Position numbers and translations under genes: made by a program
The notes under the pieces: generated by a model
Database searches by the model: none
The model's input: the letters and a program-made list of their open reading frames with translations, nothing else
Told to the model about the DNA's origin: nothing
Source of the DNA: Candidatus Edwardsbacteria bacterium RifOxyA12_full_54_48
Lineage (GTDB): Bacteria; Edwardsbacteria; AC1; EtOH8
Direction of reading: 5' to 3'
Length of the DNA stretch: 64,000 bases
Assembly: GCA_001777915.1 (NCBI GenBank)
Contig: MFFN01000004.1
Location: forward strand, 413,632 to 477,631
In this document: positions 43,472 through 51,610 of the stretch, one piece after another
How positions within the stretch are numbered: the stretch's first letter is position 1
How the letters are laid out: every line of letters begins with the position of its first letter

Positions 43472-44182
43472 ATGAAAAAAACATTTTTAATATTATTACT
43501 ATTAGCATCCCTTGTTTCATCTCTGTTGGCGCAGGATAAGGTCACCGGGATTGCCACCGATATCCCCATATTGATGCACCGATCAACTTCAAATCCCGGC
43601 GCGTTTCCTCTGCCTTGGCGACGGAGCATCGTTATGTACGAATACGTTGATAAAAATATCAGTTGGTCTTTTGGGTGGGGCAGAGGCCTTGAAACCGAGT
43701 TTGGCTGGCAAGAACATTACTCATCGCCCGAGTATTTATTTACCATAAGATGGAAAACACCCTTCAGGGGTGCCCTGCGAAACGGAACTTTTATTGAATT
43801 CCATAATCGCACATTAAACGAAAGCAATTCCAACAAACTTACTATAGGTTATTTATTCAATAAAAACCAAAATCTTTCTTTTACTCCAACGATATCCCTG
43901 GGTGGGCGTGTGGCTATAACCCCGGCAATTGAGGCCGGATGGACGCCGTTTAGTCATCTGGCTGTTTCTTTGGGAACCGGATACGCTTTTGCTAATAACT
44001 CTCAAAAACTATGGGAATCAAGCTTAGGTTTAAAACTGCGAATCTGGAAAGGAATTTTTCACCAATGGAAAATCAGCAGCACCTACGAGTCTCAAACATA
44101 TTATGAGGAAAGTACTGACAGAAACTGGACTAATTGCACTATCTCTATTAAACAATACCAATATCTGGGCATAATGTTCTGA
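43472..44182 (+). CDS. Predicted outer-membrane protein of unknown family
   Basis: 236 aa. Signal peptide (MKKTFLILLLLASLVSSLLAQ). The rest alternates polar and hydrophobic residues in strands with aromatic girdle residues (WSFGWGRGLETEFGW, NKLTIGYLFNKNQNLSFTPT, LAVSLGTGYAFANN), consistent with a ~10-12-strand barrel ending YQYLGIMF. AT-richer than rsmG. Its TGA overlaps the ATG of the HAD gene by one base (TGATG), suggesting coupled translation despite the different cell compartments. Confidence 0.65.
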   Translation: MKKTFLILLLLASLVSSLLAQDKVTGIATDIPILMHRSTSNPGAFPLPWRRSIVMYEYVDKNISWSFGWGRGLETEFGWQEHYSSPEYLFTIRWKTPFRGALRNGTFIEFHNRTLNESNSNKLTIGYLFNKNQNLSFTPTISLGGRVAITPAIEAGWTPFSHLAVSLGTGYAFANNSQKLWESSLGLKLRIWKGIFHQWKISSTYESQTYYEESTDRNWTNCTISIKQYQYLGIMF

Positions 44183-44868
44183 TGAAATACACCCACTTGG
44201 TCCTTTTCGACATAGACGGCACCCTGGTGCATTGCGGGCCCACCCCCAAAAGGGTCTTCAAGCAGGGCCTGATCGATACCTTCGGCACCGCCGGACCGAT
44301 AGACGGCTGGATATTCGACGGCAAGACCGATCCCATGATCGTCCGGGAATTGATGGCCGAGGCTGGTGTGTCCTGCACTGATGAATTGGTGAAAAAGGCC
44401 CTTGATATTTATGCCCAAGGAATAAAGAGAGAGCTTCCCGGAGAGGCAAACAAAAAGATCTATCCCGGAGTCATCAATTTATTGGAGGGGCTGGCCAAGC
44501 AGCCGGTTCTGTTGGGACTGCTGACCGGCAACATACAAAAGGGGGCCCGGGCGAAGCTGGGATCGCTGGACCTGTGGCGGTATTTCTCCTTCGGGGCCTT
44601 TGCCGACGATTCCTCGGTCCGCAAAGAACTGGCCGATATTGCGGTGCAGAGAGCTTATGAAATGACCGGACAGCAATTCTCCGGGAAGCAGATCGTCATT
44701 ATCGGCGACACCGAACACGATATAAGATGCGGCCGGCACTTGGGAGCCAAGGCCATTGGGGTGGGCACTGCCCGAAGCACGGCCAAAGAACTGCTGGCCC
44801 ACGGAGCGGATCACGCCTTTGATGATCTTTCGGACCATGAACGGGTTCTTCGGGCAATTTTGGAATAA
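44182..44868 (+). CDS. HAD-superfamily hydrolase (phosphoglycolate-phosphatase-like)
   Basis: 228 aa. Motif I LFDIDGTLVH (Asp nucleophile and acid/base Asp), a helical cap insert (residues ~15-95), motif II LLTGN, and motifs III/IV (GKQIVIIGDTEHDIRCGRH). Layout fits the Gph/PgpB-type subfamily IA phosphatases acting on small phosphorylated metabolites. True substrate unknown. Coupled to the upstream barrel gene; terminator follows at 44883-44908. Confidence 0.85.
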   Translation: MKYTHLVLFDIDGTLVHCGPTPKRVFKQGLIDTFGTAGPIDGWIFDGKTDPMIVRELMAEAGVSCTDELVKKALDIYAQGIKRELPGEANKKIYPGVINLLEGLAKQPVLLGLLTGNIQKGARAKLGSLDLWRYFSFGAFADDSSVRKELADIAVQRAYEMTGQQFSGKQIVIIGDTEHDIRCGRHLGAKAIGVGTARSTAKELLAHGADHAFDDLSDHERVLRAILE

Positions 44869-44882
44869 TTACTGGCAAGCAT

Positions 44883-44908
44883 AAAGCCCCGGCTTTTGCC
44901 GGGGCTTT
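44883..44908. terminator. Bidirectional terminator
   Basis: AAAGCCCCGGC (44883-44893), loop TTTT, GCCGGGGCTTT (44898-44908). It lies between the convergent HAD gene and the minus-strand barrel gene. Confidence 0.8.
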
Positions 44909-44923
44909 ATTGATAGATGCAGA

Positions 44924-45469
44924 TTATGACTGCAACCCGATCATAATAGAGAATACGGAATGTTTGATGTCGTCATTATATTCTTTAAATATTTTACGAA
45001 GCCCCATTGTGTACCTAACATCTAAAGATATTTTTAAGGGTGTTTTTATTTCAGTACCCAAAACAAGTCCCAAATCAGGGCTGTTAACATCCTGGCTGAA
45101 ATCAAAATCTTCGATTTTGGCGTTAGCCAATAAACTTACCGCTGGCCCTAAATACGGGCTGATCCTGAATTTTTGGGACAATGGTATTTTTATTAAAACA
45201 GGGATTTCAAAATAATTATATCTGCAACCAATATTATATTTCCACCCTTTTTGGGAAAACAATACTTCGGGTTGGATGCTGAAAGAGACAAAATCAAAAT
45301 CACAAAAAGCTCCGCCGATAAAGCCAAACCTGGAATCGGGCCTATCGCATTCGATGCCGTAAATATTAGATATATTCATTCCGCCCTTCAGCCCGAAGGA
45401 GGTCGTTTGTGCCAAACACAAACCAGAGAACGATGTAAGTATCAAAATTACCAAGAGGCGTCTTTTCAT
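44924..45469 (-). CDS. PorT/OMP_b-brl_2-like outer-membrane beta-barrel, paralogue 1
   Basis: 181 aa. Signal peptide (MKRRLLVILILTSFSGLCLAQ) then the small-barrel signature FGLKGGMNISNIYG, FSIQPEVLFSQKGWKYN, YFEIPVLIKIPLSQKF, SPYLGPAVSLLANA, LGLVLGTEI. This pattern defines the PorT-like family of FCB bacteria. It shares each of these blocks with the next gene (45536), so the pair arose by duplication. Function unknown; some relatives are linked to envelope or type IX secretion biology. Confidence 0.82.
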   Translation of the reverse strand: MKRRLLVILILTSFSGLCLAQTTSFGLKGGMNISNIYGIECDRPDSRFGFIGGAFCDFDFVSFSIQPEVLFSQKGWKYNIGCRYNYFEIPVLIKIPLSQKFRISPYLGPAVSLLANAKIEDFDFSQDVNSPDLGLVLGTEIKTPLKISLDVRYTMGLRKIFKEYNDDIKHSVFSIMIGLQS

Positions 45470-45495
45470 GGTTAACTCCTGGTTACGGGTTGTTA

Positions 45496-45522
45496 AAAGC
45501 CCCGGCGCTAAGCCGGGGCTTT
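45496..45522 (-). terminator. Terminator downstream of PorT-like paralogue 2
   Basis: AAAGCCCCGGC (45496-45506) / GCCGGGGCTTT (45512-45522) with a 5-base loop. It shares its stem sequence with the terminator at 44883-44908. Confidence 0.7.
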
Positions 45523-45535
45523 AGTGTTCCCTGTT

Positions 45536-46135
45536 TTAGAAAAGGGCGTAACCAACCATCAAAGATATCGTCGAATTTTTAACATCTGGGTTATAGGTCA
45601 CGCCCAAAAACTCGAACTCTTTTGCCGTTGTCATAAGGCCTAAATTATACCGGGCATCAACCGTAAGTTTAATCGGGGTTTTCACATCCACTCCAAAAAC
45701 CAATCCGAGGTCACTGCTCATCACCGCATCTTTTACGTCAACGCCTTCCACATCGGCGCTCATAAGCATCCCAAAGGACGGCCCGGCATATATACTGGGA
45801 ACCACGATCTTGCCCAGGGGAAATTTAATAAGCACCGGGATCTCAACGTAATTAAGATTCTGGTCTATAGAAAGGCCTAAAATCTCATAGGTGGCCCCCT
45901 TTTGTGAAAAAAGCACCTCGGGCTGGATATTAACGAACATCAGATCAATGGTGGCATAGGCTCCGCCCACCAACCCGGTCTTCATGCTGTTGGTTCCGGC
46001 ATCCGCCCCGGTGAACTTGGCCATGTTCACCCCGCCCTTGATCCCCAAGGATAGCCCCTGGGCGGAACAGTATTGGGGAAGGCCGAAAACCAGGGCCGTG
46101 ATCAGAGCCAACAGGACAATGGTTGTCTTTCTCAT
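45536..46135 (-). CDS. PorT/OMP_b-brl_2-like outer-membrane beta-barrel, paralogue 2
   Basis: 199 aa from ATG 46135, preferred over the upstream open frame because AAAGGAAAG precedes it and a signal peptide follows (MRKTTIVLLALITALVFGLPQYCSA). LSLGIKGGVNMAKFTGAD, VNIQPEVLFSQKGATYE, YVEIPVLIKFPLGK, SIYAGPSFGMLMSA and LGLVFGVDVKTPIKLTVDARYN parallel paralogue 1 block by block. Each copy has its own terminator, so the two are probably separately transcribed. Confidence 0.82.
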   Translation of the reverse strand: MRKTTIVLLALITALVFGLPQYCSAQGLSLGIKGGVNMAKFTGADAGTNSMKTGLVGGAYATIDLMFVNIQPEVLFSQKGATYEILGLSIDQNLNYVEIPVLIKFPLGKIVVPSIYAGPSFGMLMSADVEGVDVKDAVMSSDLGLVFGVDVKTPIKLTVDARYNLGLMTTAKEFEFLGVTYNPDVKNSTISLMVGYALF

Positions 46136-46264
46136 GATCTTTCCTTTCTTATTATTAGATGCTGGGCTTTCGCTGGGATATATGCTATAATAATTGCGGT
46201 CATAAGTCAATACTTTATTTGAGGTTTAACGATTTTTTGAAGCCTTGCGGCTTTTCGGTTTTCC

Positions 46265-46294
46265 TTGACAAAGGCCGGCAGGCTATATTATCAT
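46265..46294 (+). promoter_or_regulatory. Promoter for parA
   Basis: TTGACA (46265-46270), 18-bp spacer, TATCAT (46289-46294), 59 bases before ATG 46353. Confidence 0.6.
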
Positions 46295-46352
46295 ATCAGT
46301 TTGCCAGCCAACTTATCGGCATCCCCAATCAGGCTATTTTAGGAGCGTTTCA

Positions 46353-47123
46353 ATGTCGCGCATCATCGCCCTGGTCAACCAAAAAGGAGGCGTGGGAAAG
46401 ACCACCTCGTCCATCAACCTGGCGGCCTCGCTGGCCGTGCTGGAGAAGCCCACTCTGTTGGTGGACATCGACCCCCAGGCCAACGCCACCAGCGGGCTGG
46501 GCATAGACAAAAGCACGGTGGAAAGCGGCATCTACGACGTGCTGTTGAACGAGGTGCCCATCAATGACATAATTGTCCGGACCCAGCTGGACAAGCTGCA
46601 TCTGGCGCCGTCCCAGATAGACCTGGCCGGGGCCGAGGTGGAGATGGTGGGAATGGAGGGCCGGGAGAATCTCTTGAAGCCCCACCTGGAAGCCTTGCGC
46701 GACAGGTACAAATACATCCTGATAGACTGCCCGCCCTCGCTGGGCCTGCTGACCATCAACGCCCTGACCGCGGCCGATTCGGTGCTGATACCCATTCAGG
46801 CCGAATACTACGCCCTGGAGGGCCTGGGCCAGCTGCTGAACACCATCGACCTGGTGAAGAACAGCCTCAATCCGGAATTGGACATCGAGGGCATCCTGCT
46901 GACCATGTTCGATTCCCGCCTCAACCTGGCCCAGCAGGTGGCCGGGGAGATAAAAAAGCACTTTCCGGAAAAGGTCTACGAGAACTTCATCGCCCGCAGC
47001 GTCCGGATAGCCGAGGCTCCGTCCCACGGCAAGCCGATCATATTATATGACGTCAACTCCAACGGCGCCCAGAGCTACCTAGCCCTGGCCAAAGAGGTGG
47101 CCGCCCGGAGGGGCGCGAAATGA
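46353..47123 (+). CDS. parA: Chromosome partitioning ATPase ParA (Soj)
   Basis: 256 aa. Deviant Walker A ALVNQKGGVGKTTSSINLAA (KGGVGKTT at 11-18), LLVDIDPQANATSGLG (A'), and YILIDCPPSLGLLTINAL (Walker B). Chromosomal Soj-like ParA without the N-terminal DNA-binding helix of plasmid type Ia. It forms an ATP-dependent DNA-bound gradient that moves ParB-parS complexes. AGGAG precedes ATG. The next gene starts 22 bases on; parB follows two genes later. Confidence 0.95.
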   Translation: MSRIIALVNQKGGVGKTTSSINLAASLAVLEKPTLLVDIDPQANATSGLGIDKSTVESGIYDVLLNEVPINDIIVRTQLDKLHLAPSQIDLAGAEVEMVGMEGRENLLKPHLEALRDRYKYILIDCPPSLGLLTINALTAADSVLIPIQAEYYALEGLGQLLNTIDLVKNSLNPELDIEGILLTMFDSRLNLAQQVAGEIKKHFPEKVYENFIARSVRIAEAPSHGKPIILYDVNSNGAQSYLALAKEVAARRGAK

Positions 47124-47145
47124 TCATTTTACAGAGGAAACCCCG

Positions 47146-47781
47146 ATGAATAAAAGACCCTTTTCCGGCCTTCGTTCAATAGCCGCAATGATGGCCCTGG
47201 CGGTCATCATCCCGGGATGCGCCACATTGACCCAGATGGCTGGGGCGCTGTCCAACCTGCAGCGCCTGAAGTTCAAGGTGGCCGGGGTGGCCGACTTCAC
47301 GGTGTCGGGCATCGCCATCGCCGGCAAGCAGAAGATCGGTGATTTCACCCTGCTGGACGGGATCAACCTGATGGCGGCCTACCGCAGCAGGAAACTGCCG
47401 GCCGGGTTCACCCTCAACATCGAGGCGATCAATCCCAACGACGGCACCGGGGGCTCGCCCCAGACCAGCTCCACCCTGACCAGCTTCGAATGGCGCCTGC
47501 TGATAGACGACAAGCCCACCGTCTCCGGCAATATTGCGAGGCCCATCGAGATCCCCGGCACCGGACAGTCGGCGGCCATCCCGCTGCAGATAAGCCTGAA
47601 CCTGGTGGAGTTCTTCGGGGAGAAGGGATACAACGACCTGCTGAACCTGGCCCTGGCCTTGGGCGGGGCCCAAAGCGACATCAGCCGTCTGGCCATAGAC
47701 GCCCAGCCCCGGGTCAGCACCCCGCTGGGCGAGATCACCTATCCCGGGCGGATCACCATAGTATCCCAGGAATACAGATAA
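47146..47781 (+). CDS. Lipoprotein with LEA-type-2-like fold, between parA and parB
   Basis: 211 aa. Lipoprotein signal ends MALAVIIPGC, so the mature protein is lipid-anchored. The body reads as Ig/LEA-2-like strands: LKFKVAGVADFTVSGIAIAG, INLMAAYRSRKLPAGFTLNI, EAINPNDG, with an amphipathic helix NLVEFFGEKGYNDLLNLALA. Water-stress/LEA-2-like lipoproteins with an 'AxNPN' element are my best analogy; function unknown. Its position inside the par operon (22 and 10 bp gaps) is odd for an envelope protein. Confidence 0.6.
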   Translation: MNKRPFSGLRSIAAMMALAVIIPGCATLTQMAGALSNLQRLKFKVAGVADFTVSGIAIAGKQKIGDFTLLDGINLMAAYRSRKLPAGFTLNIEAINPNDGTGGSPQTSSTLTSFEWRLLIDDKPTVSGNIARPIEIPGTGQSAAIPLQISLNLVEFFGEKGYNDLLNLALALGGAQSDISRLAIDAQPRVSTPLGEITYPGRITIVSQEYR

Positions 47782-47791
47782 AGGAGCATCA

Positions 47792-48355
47792 ATGAACGTA
47801 AAGGGAACCGCACTGGCGGTGCTGCCGATCTTCATCGAAAGCAAATTCGGCAAAGAAGGACTTAACAAATGGCTGGAATCGCTGAACACCGAGGCGGTGG
47901 CCTTGTACCAGGAGGCCAACACCATCAAGCTCAACCAGTGGTACCCTTTAAAGGAAAGCTACCTGGAGCCCACTGCGGCCCTGTGCGAGCTTTTTTATGA
48001 CAACGATCCCAAAGGAGCCTGGGAGGTGGGCCGGTTCAGCGCCGACTATGCCCTTAAAGGCGTATACAAAGCCTTCGTCAAAATGACCTCGGTCAGCTTC
48101 TTCATCAAACGGGCCAGCCTGCTGATGACCACCTACTACCAGCCCAGCACCATGGAGCTCAAATCGTCCACCTACAGCCAGGCGGTCCTGCACATGACCG
48201 AATTTCCCGAGGCCCACCACCTGATAGAATCGCGCATCGGCGGCTGGATCCAACGCTCCCTGGAGATCCACGGCTGCAAGGAGGTGGCGGTGGAGACTAC
48301 CAAATCCCTGGCCGACGACGATCCCCACACCGAATTCATTTTAAGCTGGAAATAA
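47792..48355 (+). CDS. DUF2378/TIGR02265-like (V4R-fold-like) protein, between parA and parB
   Basis: 187 aa, soluble, no signal peptide. The pattern VKGTALAVLPIFIESKFGKE, NQWYPLKESYLEPTAAL, WEVGRFSADYALKGVYKAF, followed by a 'YYQPS' segment and LEIHGCKEVAVE, recalls the TIGR02265/DUF2378 family known mostly from myxobacteria, which is distantly like haem-NO-binding/V4R sensors. No ligand residue can be assigned. AAGGAG precedes ATG and the gene is tightly packed in the par operon. Identification is tentative. Confidence 0.45.
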   Translation: MNVKGTALAVLPIFIESKFGKEGLNKWLESLNTEAVALYQEANTIKLNQWYPLKESYLEPTAALCELFYDNDPKGAWEVGRFSADYALKGVYKAFVKMTSVSFFIKRASLLMTTYYQPSTMELKSSTYSQAVLHMTEFPEAHHLIESRIGGWIQRSLEIHGCKEVAVETTKSLADDDPHTEFILSWK

Positions 48356-48384
48356 TCCCGACACATCAGAATATTGGAGACCCC

Positions 48385-49263
48385 ATGACCGCACAGAAAA
48401 GAGGCCTGGGAAAGGGCCTGTCGGCCCTGATCCCGGCCAAGAAGACAGCCGCACCGGTGACCCCGCATCCCGAGGGCATCGAGCGCTTTTTAAAGCTGTC
48501 CGAGATCAAGCCCAACCGCTTCCAACCCCGCCGCTCTTTCCGGGAGGCCGAGCTGGCCGAACTGATGGACTCCATCAGGGAGAAGGGGATCATCGAGCCG
48601 GTGATCGTCCGCCGCAGCGGCTCCGGATACGAGCTGATCGCCGGGGAGCGGCGCCTTAGGGCCTGCCAGAAGCTGGGCCAGGAGAAGATCCCGGCCATCA
48701 TCCGCCAGGCCGGCGACCAGGAGGCCCTGGAGATAGCGCTGATAGAGAACATCCAGCGGGAGAACCTCAATCCCATCGAGGAGTCCCGGGGCTACGAGCG
48801 GCTGGCCAGGGAGTTCAGCCTGACCCAGGAGGCTTTGGCCAGGAAGGTGGGCAAGGAAAGATCCACCGTGGCCAACAGCCTGCGGTTGCTGGCCCTGCCG
48901 GAAGAGATCCAAAAAATGCTGGAGGACGATAAGTTGACCGCCGGGCACGCCCGGGCCCTGCTGACGGTCAGCGACAGGCGAAAACAGCTGTCCCTGGCCC
49001 AGACCATAATCTCAAAGGGCCTGTCGGTCAGGGAGGCCGAAGTTCTGGCTAAGGGGGAGCCGGTCAAATCGTCCCTCACTTCTCCCAAAACACCCCGGCA
49101 ATTGGACCAGCACCTGACCAACATCCAGAACGAGATCCAGCGGGCCTTGGGCACCAGGGTGCGGATAGTGTCCCAGGGAAAGAACAAGGGAAAGATCGAG
49201 GTGGAGTATTATTCGGCCGATGATTTCGAGAGGATCCTGCAGAAGCTCAGTATCAAGCTATAA
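48385..49263 (+). CDS. parB: Chromosome partitioning CTPase/DNA-binding protein ParB (Spo0J)
   Basis: 292 aa. N-terminal [12 protein letters not shown] is the standard ParA-stimulating peptide. The ParB/Srx CTPase core has [19 protein letters not shown] and [12 protein letters not shown] (GERR motif) with [13 protein letters not shown]. The central HTH ([20 protein letters not shown]) binds parS; the C-terminal dimerisation region follows. The target sites TGTTTCACGTGAAACA are in this window at 31149 and 31229. Confidence 0.95.
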   Translation: MTAQKRGLGKGLSALIPAKKTAAPVTPHPEGIERFLKLSEIKPNRFQPRRSFREAELAELMDSIREKGIIEPVIVRRSGSGYELIAGERRLRACQKLGQEKIPAIIRQAGDQEALEIALIENIQRENLNPIEESRGYERLAREFSLTQEALARKVGKERSTVANSLRLLALPEEIQKMLEDDKLTAGHARALLTVSDRRKQLSLAQTIISKGLSVREAEVLAKGEPVKSSLTSPKTPRQLDQHLTNIQNEIQRALGTRVRIVSQGKNKGKIEVEYYSADDFERILQKLSIKL

Positions 49264-49315
49264 CATTTTGGCACGGCAAGGGACCGTGCTATATTTTTAT
49301 CCAAAAGGAGCCCCA

Positions 49316-49798
49316 ATGGAAACAAAACTGGTTGCCATCAAAAAGCCCGAGGATATCAATTTCATCCTGGGCCAGTCGCATTTTATCAAAACAGTGGAGG
49401 ATCTCTACGAGATACTGGTCTCCTCTGTGCCGGGAATAAAATTCGGGCTGGCCTTCTGCGAGGCCTCCGGCGCCTGCCTGATCAGACATGAGGGAACGGA
49501 CGATGAGATGGTCAGGCTGGCTAGCGAAAACGCCAAGGCGATCGGGGCCGGCCACAGCTTCATCATCTTTTTAAGGGACGCCTATCCCATCAACGTGCTC
49601 AATGCCGTAAAAAACTGCCCCGAGGTCTGCCGCATATTCTGCGCCACCGCCAATCCCTGCCAGGTGATCATCGCCGAAAGCGAACAGGGGCGGGGGATTA
49701 TGGGGGTGATAGACGGCTCTGCTCCAAAAGGGGTGGAAGATGAGGCGGGAATCAAGTGGAGAAAAGAGCTTCTGCGCCAGATCGGGTATAAGCGATAG
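49316..49798 (+). CDS. Adenosine-specific-kinase family protein
   Basis: 160 aa from ATG 49316 (AAAAGGAG just upstream; the longer frame overlaps parB and lacks a site). [100 protein letters not shown] and [10 protein letters not shown] make up the full PF04008 'adenosine specific kinase' signature. The name comes from structural and binding work; the physiological reaction is not well established. Likely co-transcribed with parB (52-bp gap). Confidence 0.85.
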   Translation: METKLVAIKKPEDINFILGQSHFIKTVEDLYEILVSSVPGIKFGLAFCEASGACLIRHEGTDDEMVRLASENAKAIGAGHSFIIFLRDAYPINVLNAVKNCPEVCRIFCATANPCQVIIAESEQGRGIMGVIDGSAPKGVEDEAGIKWRKELLRQIGYKR

Positions 49799-49829
49799 TC
49801 AAATAAGTTGAAATTCATGGAGCAAAAAG

Positions 49830-51590
49830 ATGAATACTTTATTTAAATTTGTGTTTTGGGCTGGCGCGACATCTTGGCTTTTAGTTTCATCCGTCAACGC
49901 CCAGCCGCCGGCAACCGGCCGCCCGGCACCGGTATTAGAGAACACCCCGGCTCAGACAACGATAGCGGTGCTGGTGTTCTTTTACGACAAGGGATTTTCC
50001 ACCAAGGACGAATTAAGAAGCGCTTTGGATCGGCGCGGCCGGCAATTCTCCCAGCGGGCTCTCAAGCGCCGGGCTAAAGTGGGCCGGCAGGAGATGACCT
50101 TTGAAGACCTTCCGGTAAACGCCGATTACGTTCATCGGATCGCGGCCCTGGGCGCAAGGCACCGTCAGTCGCTAAACTGGTTCAACGCCGCCAGCTTCGA
50201 GATGACCGAATCCCAAGTTAGGCTCTGCCAAAACCTGAGTTTTGTAAAAACCATCGGCCTGCTTCCGGCCGGCAGTAAAAGGATCCTGCCGGAACTTGAA
50301 GATACCGACCGGAAGCCGCCGGAGACCCAAAATCCCAAGGCCCATCTGCTGAACTACGGCCCGTCATTCACCCAGGACAGCCTGATCAACGCCGTGATCT
50401 GCCACGACTCCGGATATTCCGGGGCCGGTGTGCTGGTGGCCATGCTCGACAACGGGTTCCGCAAGGGCCACCAGGCTTTTGATTCGATACGGGTTGGCGG
50501 CCGTTTGGTGGACGAATGGGACTTCTGCACCAACCTGCCCTTGGTCGACAGCGCATCCCACGGCACCGGCACCTGGTCGGAGGCCGGCGGCTACGTTCCC
50601 GGAAAACTGATCGGCCCGGCATATAAAGCCTTGTGGGCCATCTATCACACCGAGGACAATTATCAGGAGATGCCGGTCGAGGAGGACCACTGGGCTGCCG
50701 CCCTGCAGAGGGCCGATTCCATCGGCGCAGAGGTGGTCTCCAGTTCGCTGGGTTACCGGGATTTCGATTCGTCCCAATATTCGTATTCATACCAAGACCT
50801 GGACGGCAACACCGCCATCAGCACACTGGCCGCCAGGCATGCGGCGGCGCTGGGCATCATCGTCTGCAACGCCATGGCCAACTCCGGCCCGTCTCTGGGG
50901 AGCCTGGCCGCCCCAGCCGATGCCGATTCCATCCTCTCGGTGGGAGCTGTCAATTCATCGGGGATCATCGCTAGTTTTAGTTCTCGCGGCCCGACCTATG
51001 ATGCCCGACCCAAACCAGAGGTCTGTGCGCAAGGAGTTAGTGACTATTGGGCAAACTGGAGTGATATTGATTCATTCAGTTATGCTTCCGGCACCTCCTG
51101 CGCCACGCCGCTGGTGGCCGGGGCCTGTGCCCTGATCCTTGAGGCCCACCCGGACTGGACGCCGATGCAGGTGCGGGAGGCCCTGATGATGACCGCCAGC
51201 CGGAGTACCAACCCCGACAGCACCACTTACGGCTGGGGAATTATCGACACCTGGGCGGCCATGCATTATTCGCCCAGCGGGGCAGCCGAGGAAAAACCGG
51301 GGCCATCAGTCGGGCCGGGACTGGCGCTTTCCTGCCGGCCGAATCCGATGCGGTCGGGTGCTGTCATAAGTTTTGCCATGCCCGGATCGGGCAGCGCAAT
51401 GCTGGCGGTCTATGACATAACCGGCCGGCTGGTTTATCAAACAGCGACAATCTATGCTGCACCCGGAACAAATCATTTCTCCTGGAACGGTCATGACCGC
51501 TCTGGCCGCTTATTGGGTAACGGGGTTTATTTCTGCCGGGTGAACGGCGGGGGCCGGGCAGGAACAATAAAGATCACCATCATCCGCTGA
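49830..51590 (+). CDS. Subtilisin-like (S8) exoprotease with C-terminal sorting domain
   Basis: 586 aa. Signal peptide (MNTLFKFVFWAGATSWLLVSSVNA), then a propeptide-like region to ~180 including QRALKRRAK. Catalytic triad: Asp207 in VAMLDNGF, His244 in SHGTGT, Ser423 in SGTSCATPLVAG; Asn351 in NAMANSGPS is the oxyanion residue. The last ~80 residues form a FlgD/type-IX-like sorting domain (CRPNPMRSGAVISFAMP, VYDITGRLVYQT, LLGNGVYFCRV). It is an intact secreted serine protease whose CTD class matches paralogues A and B at 6-12 kb. GGAG precedes ATG. Confidence 0.9.
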   Translation: MNTLFKFVFWAGATSWLLVSSVNAQPPATGRPAPVLENTPAQTTIAVLVFFYDKGFSTKDELRSALDRRGRQFSQRALKRRAKVGRQEMTFEDLPVNADYVHRIAALGARHRQSLNWFNAASFEMTESQVRLCQNLSFVKTIGLLPAGSKRILPELEDTDRKPPETQNPKAHLLNYGPSFTQDSLINAVICHDSGYSGAGVLVAMLDNGFRKGHQAFDSIRVGGRLVDEWDFCTNLPLVDSASHGTGTWSEAGGYVPGKLIGPAYKALWAIYHTEDNYQEMPVEEDHWAAALQRADSIGAEVVSSSLGYRDFDSSQYSYSYQDLDGNTAISTLAARHAAALGIIVCNAMANSGPSLGSLAAPADADSILSVGAVNSSGIIASFSSRGPTYDARPKPEVCAQGVSDYWANWSDIDSFSYASGTSCATPLVAGACALILEAHPDWTPMQVREALMMTASRSTNPDSTTYGWGIIDTWAAMHYSPSGAAEEKPGPSVGPGLALSCRPNPMRSGAVISFAMPGSGSAMLAVYDITGRLVYQTATIYAAPGTNHFSWNGHDRSGRLLGNGVYFCRVNGGGRAGTIKITIIR

Positions 51591-51610
51591 ACTTGCTAAG
51601 AGGATCAATT

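Noticed and set aside
46136-46210. Longer start for PorT-like paralogue 2
   Set aside because: It would put 25 polar residues before a clear signal peptide; the ribosome-binding site fits ATG 46135.
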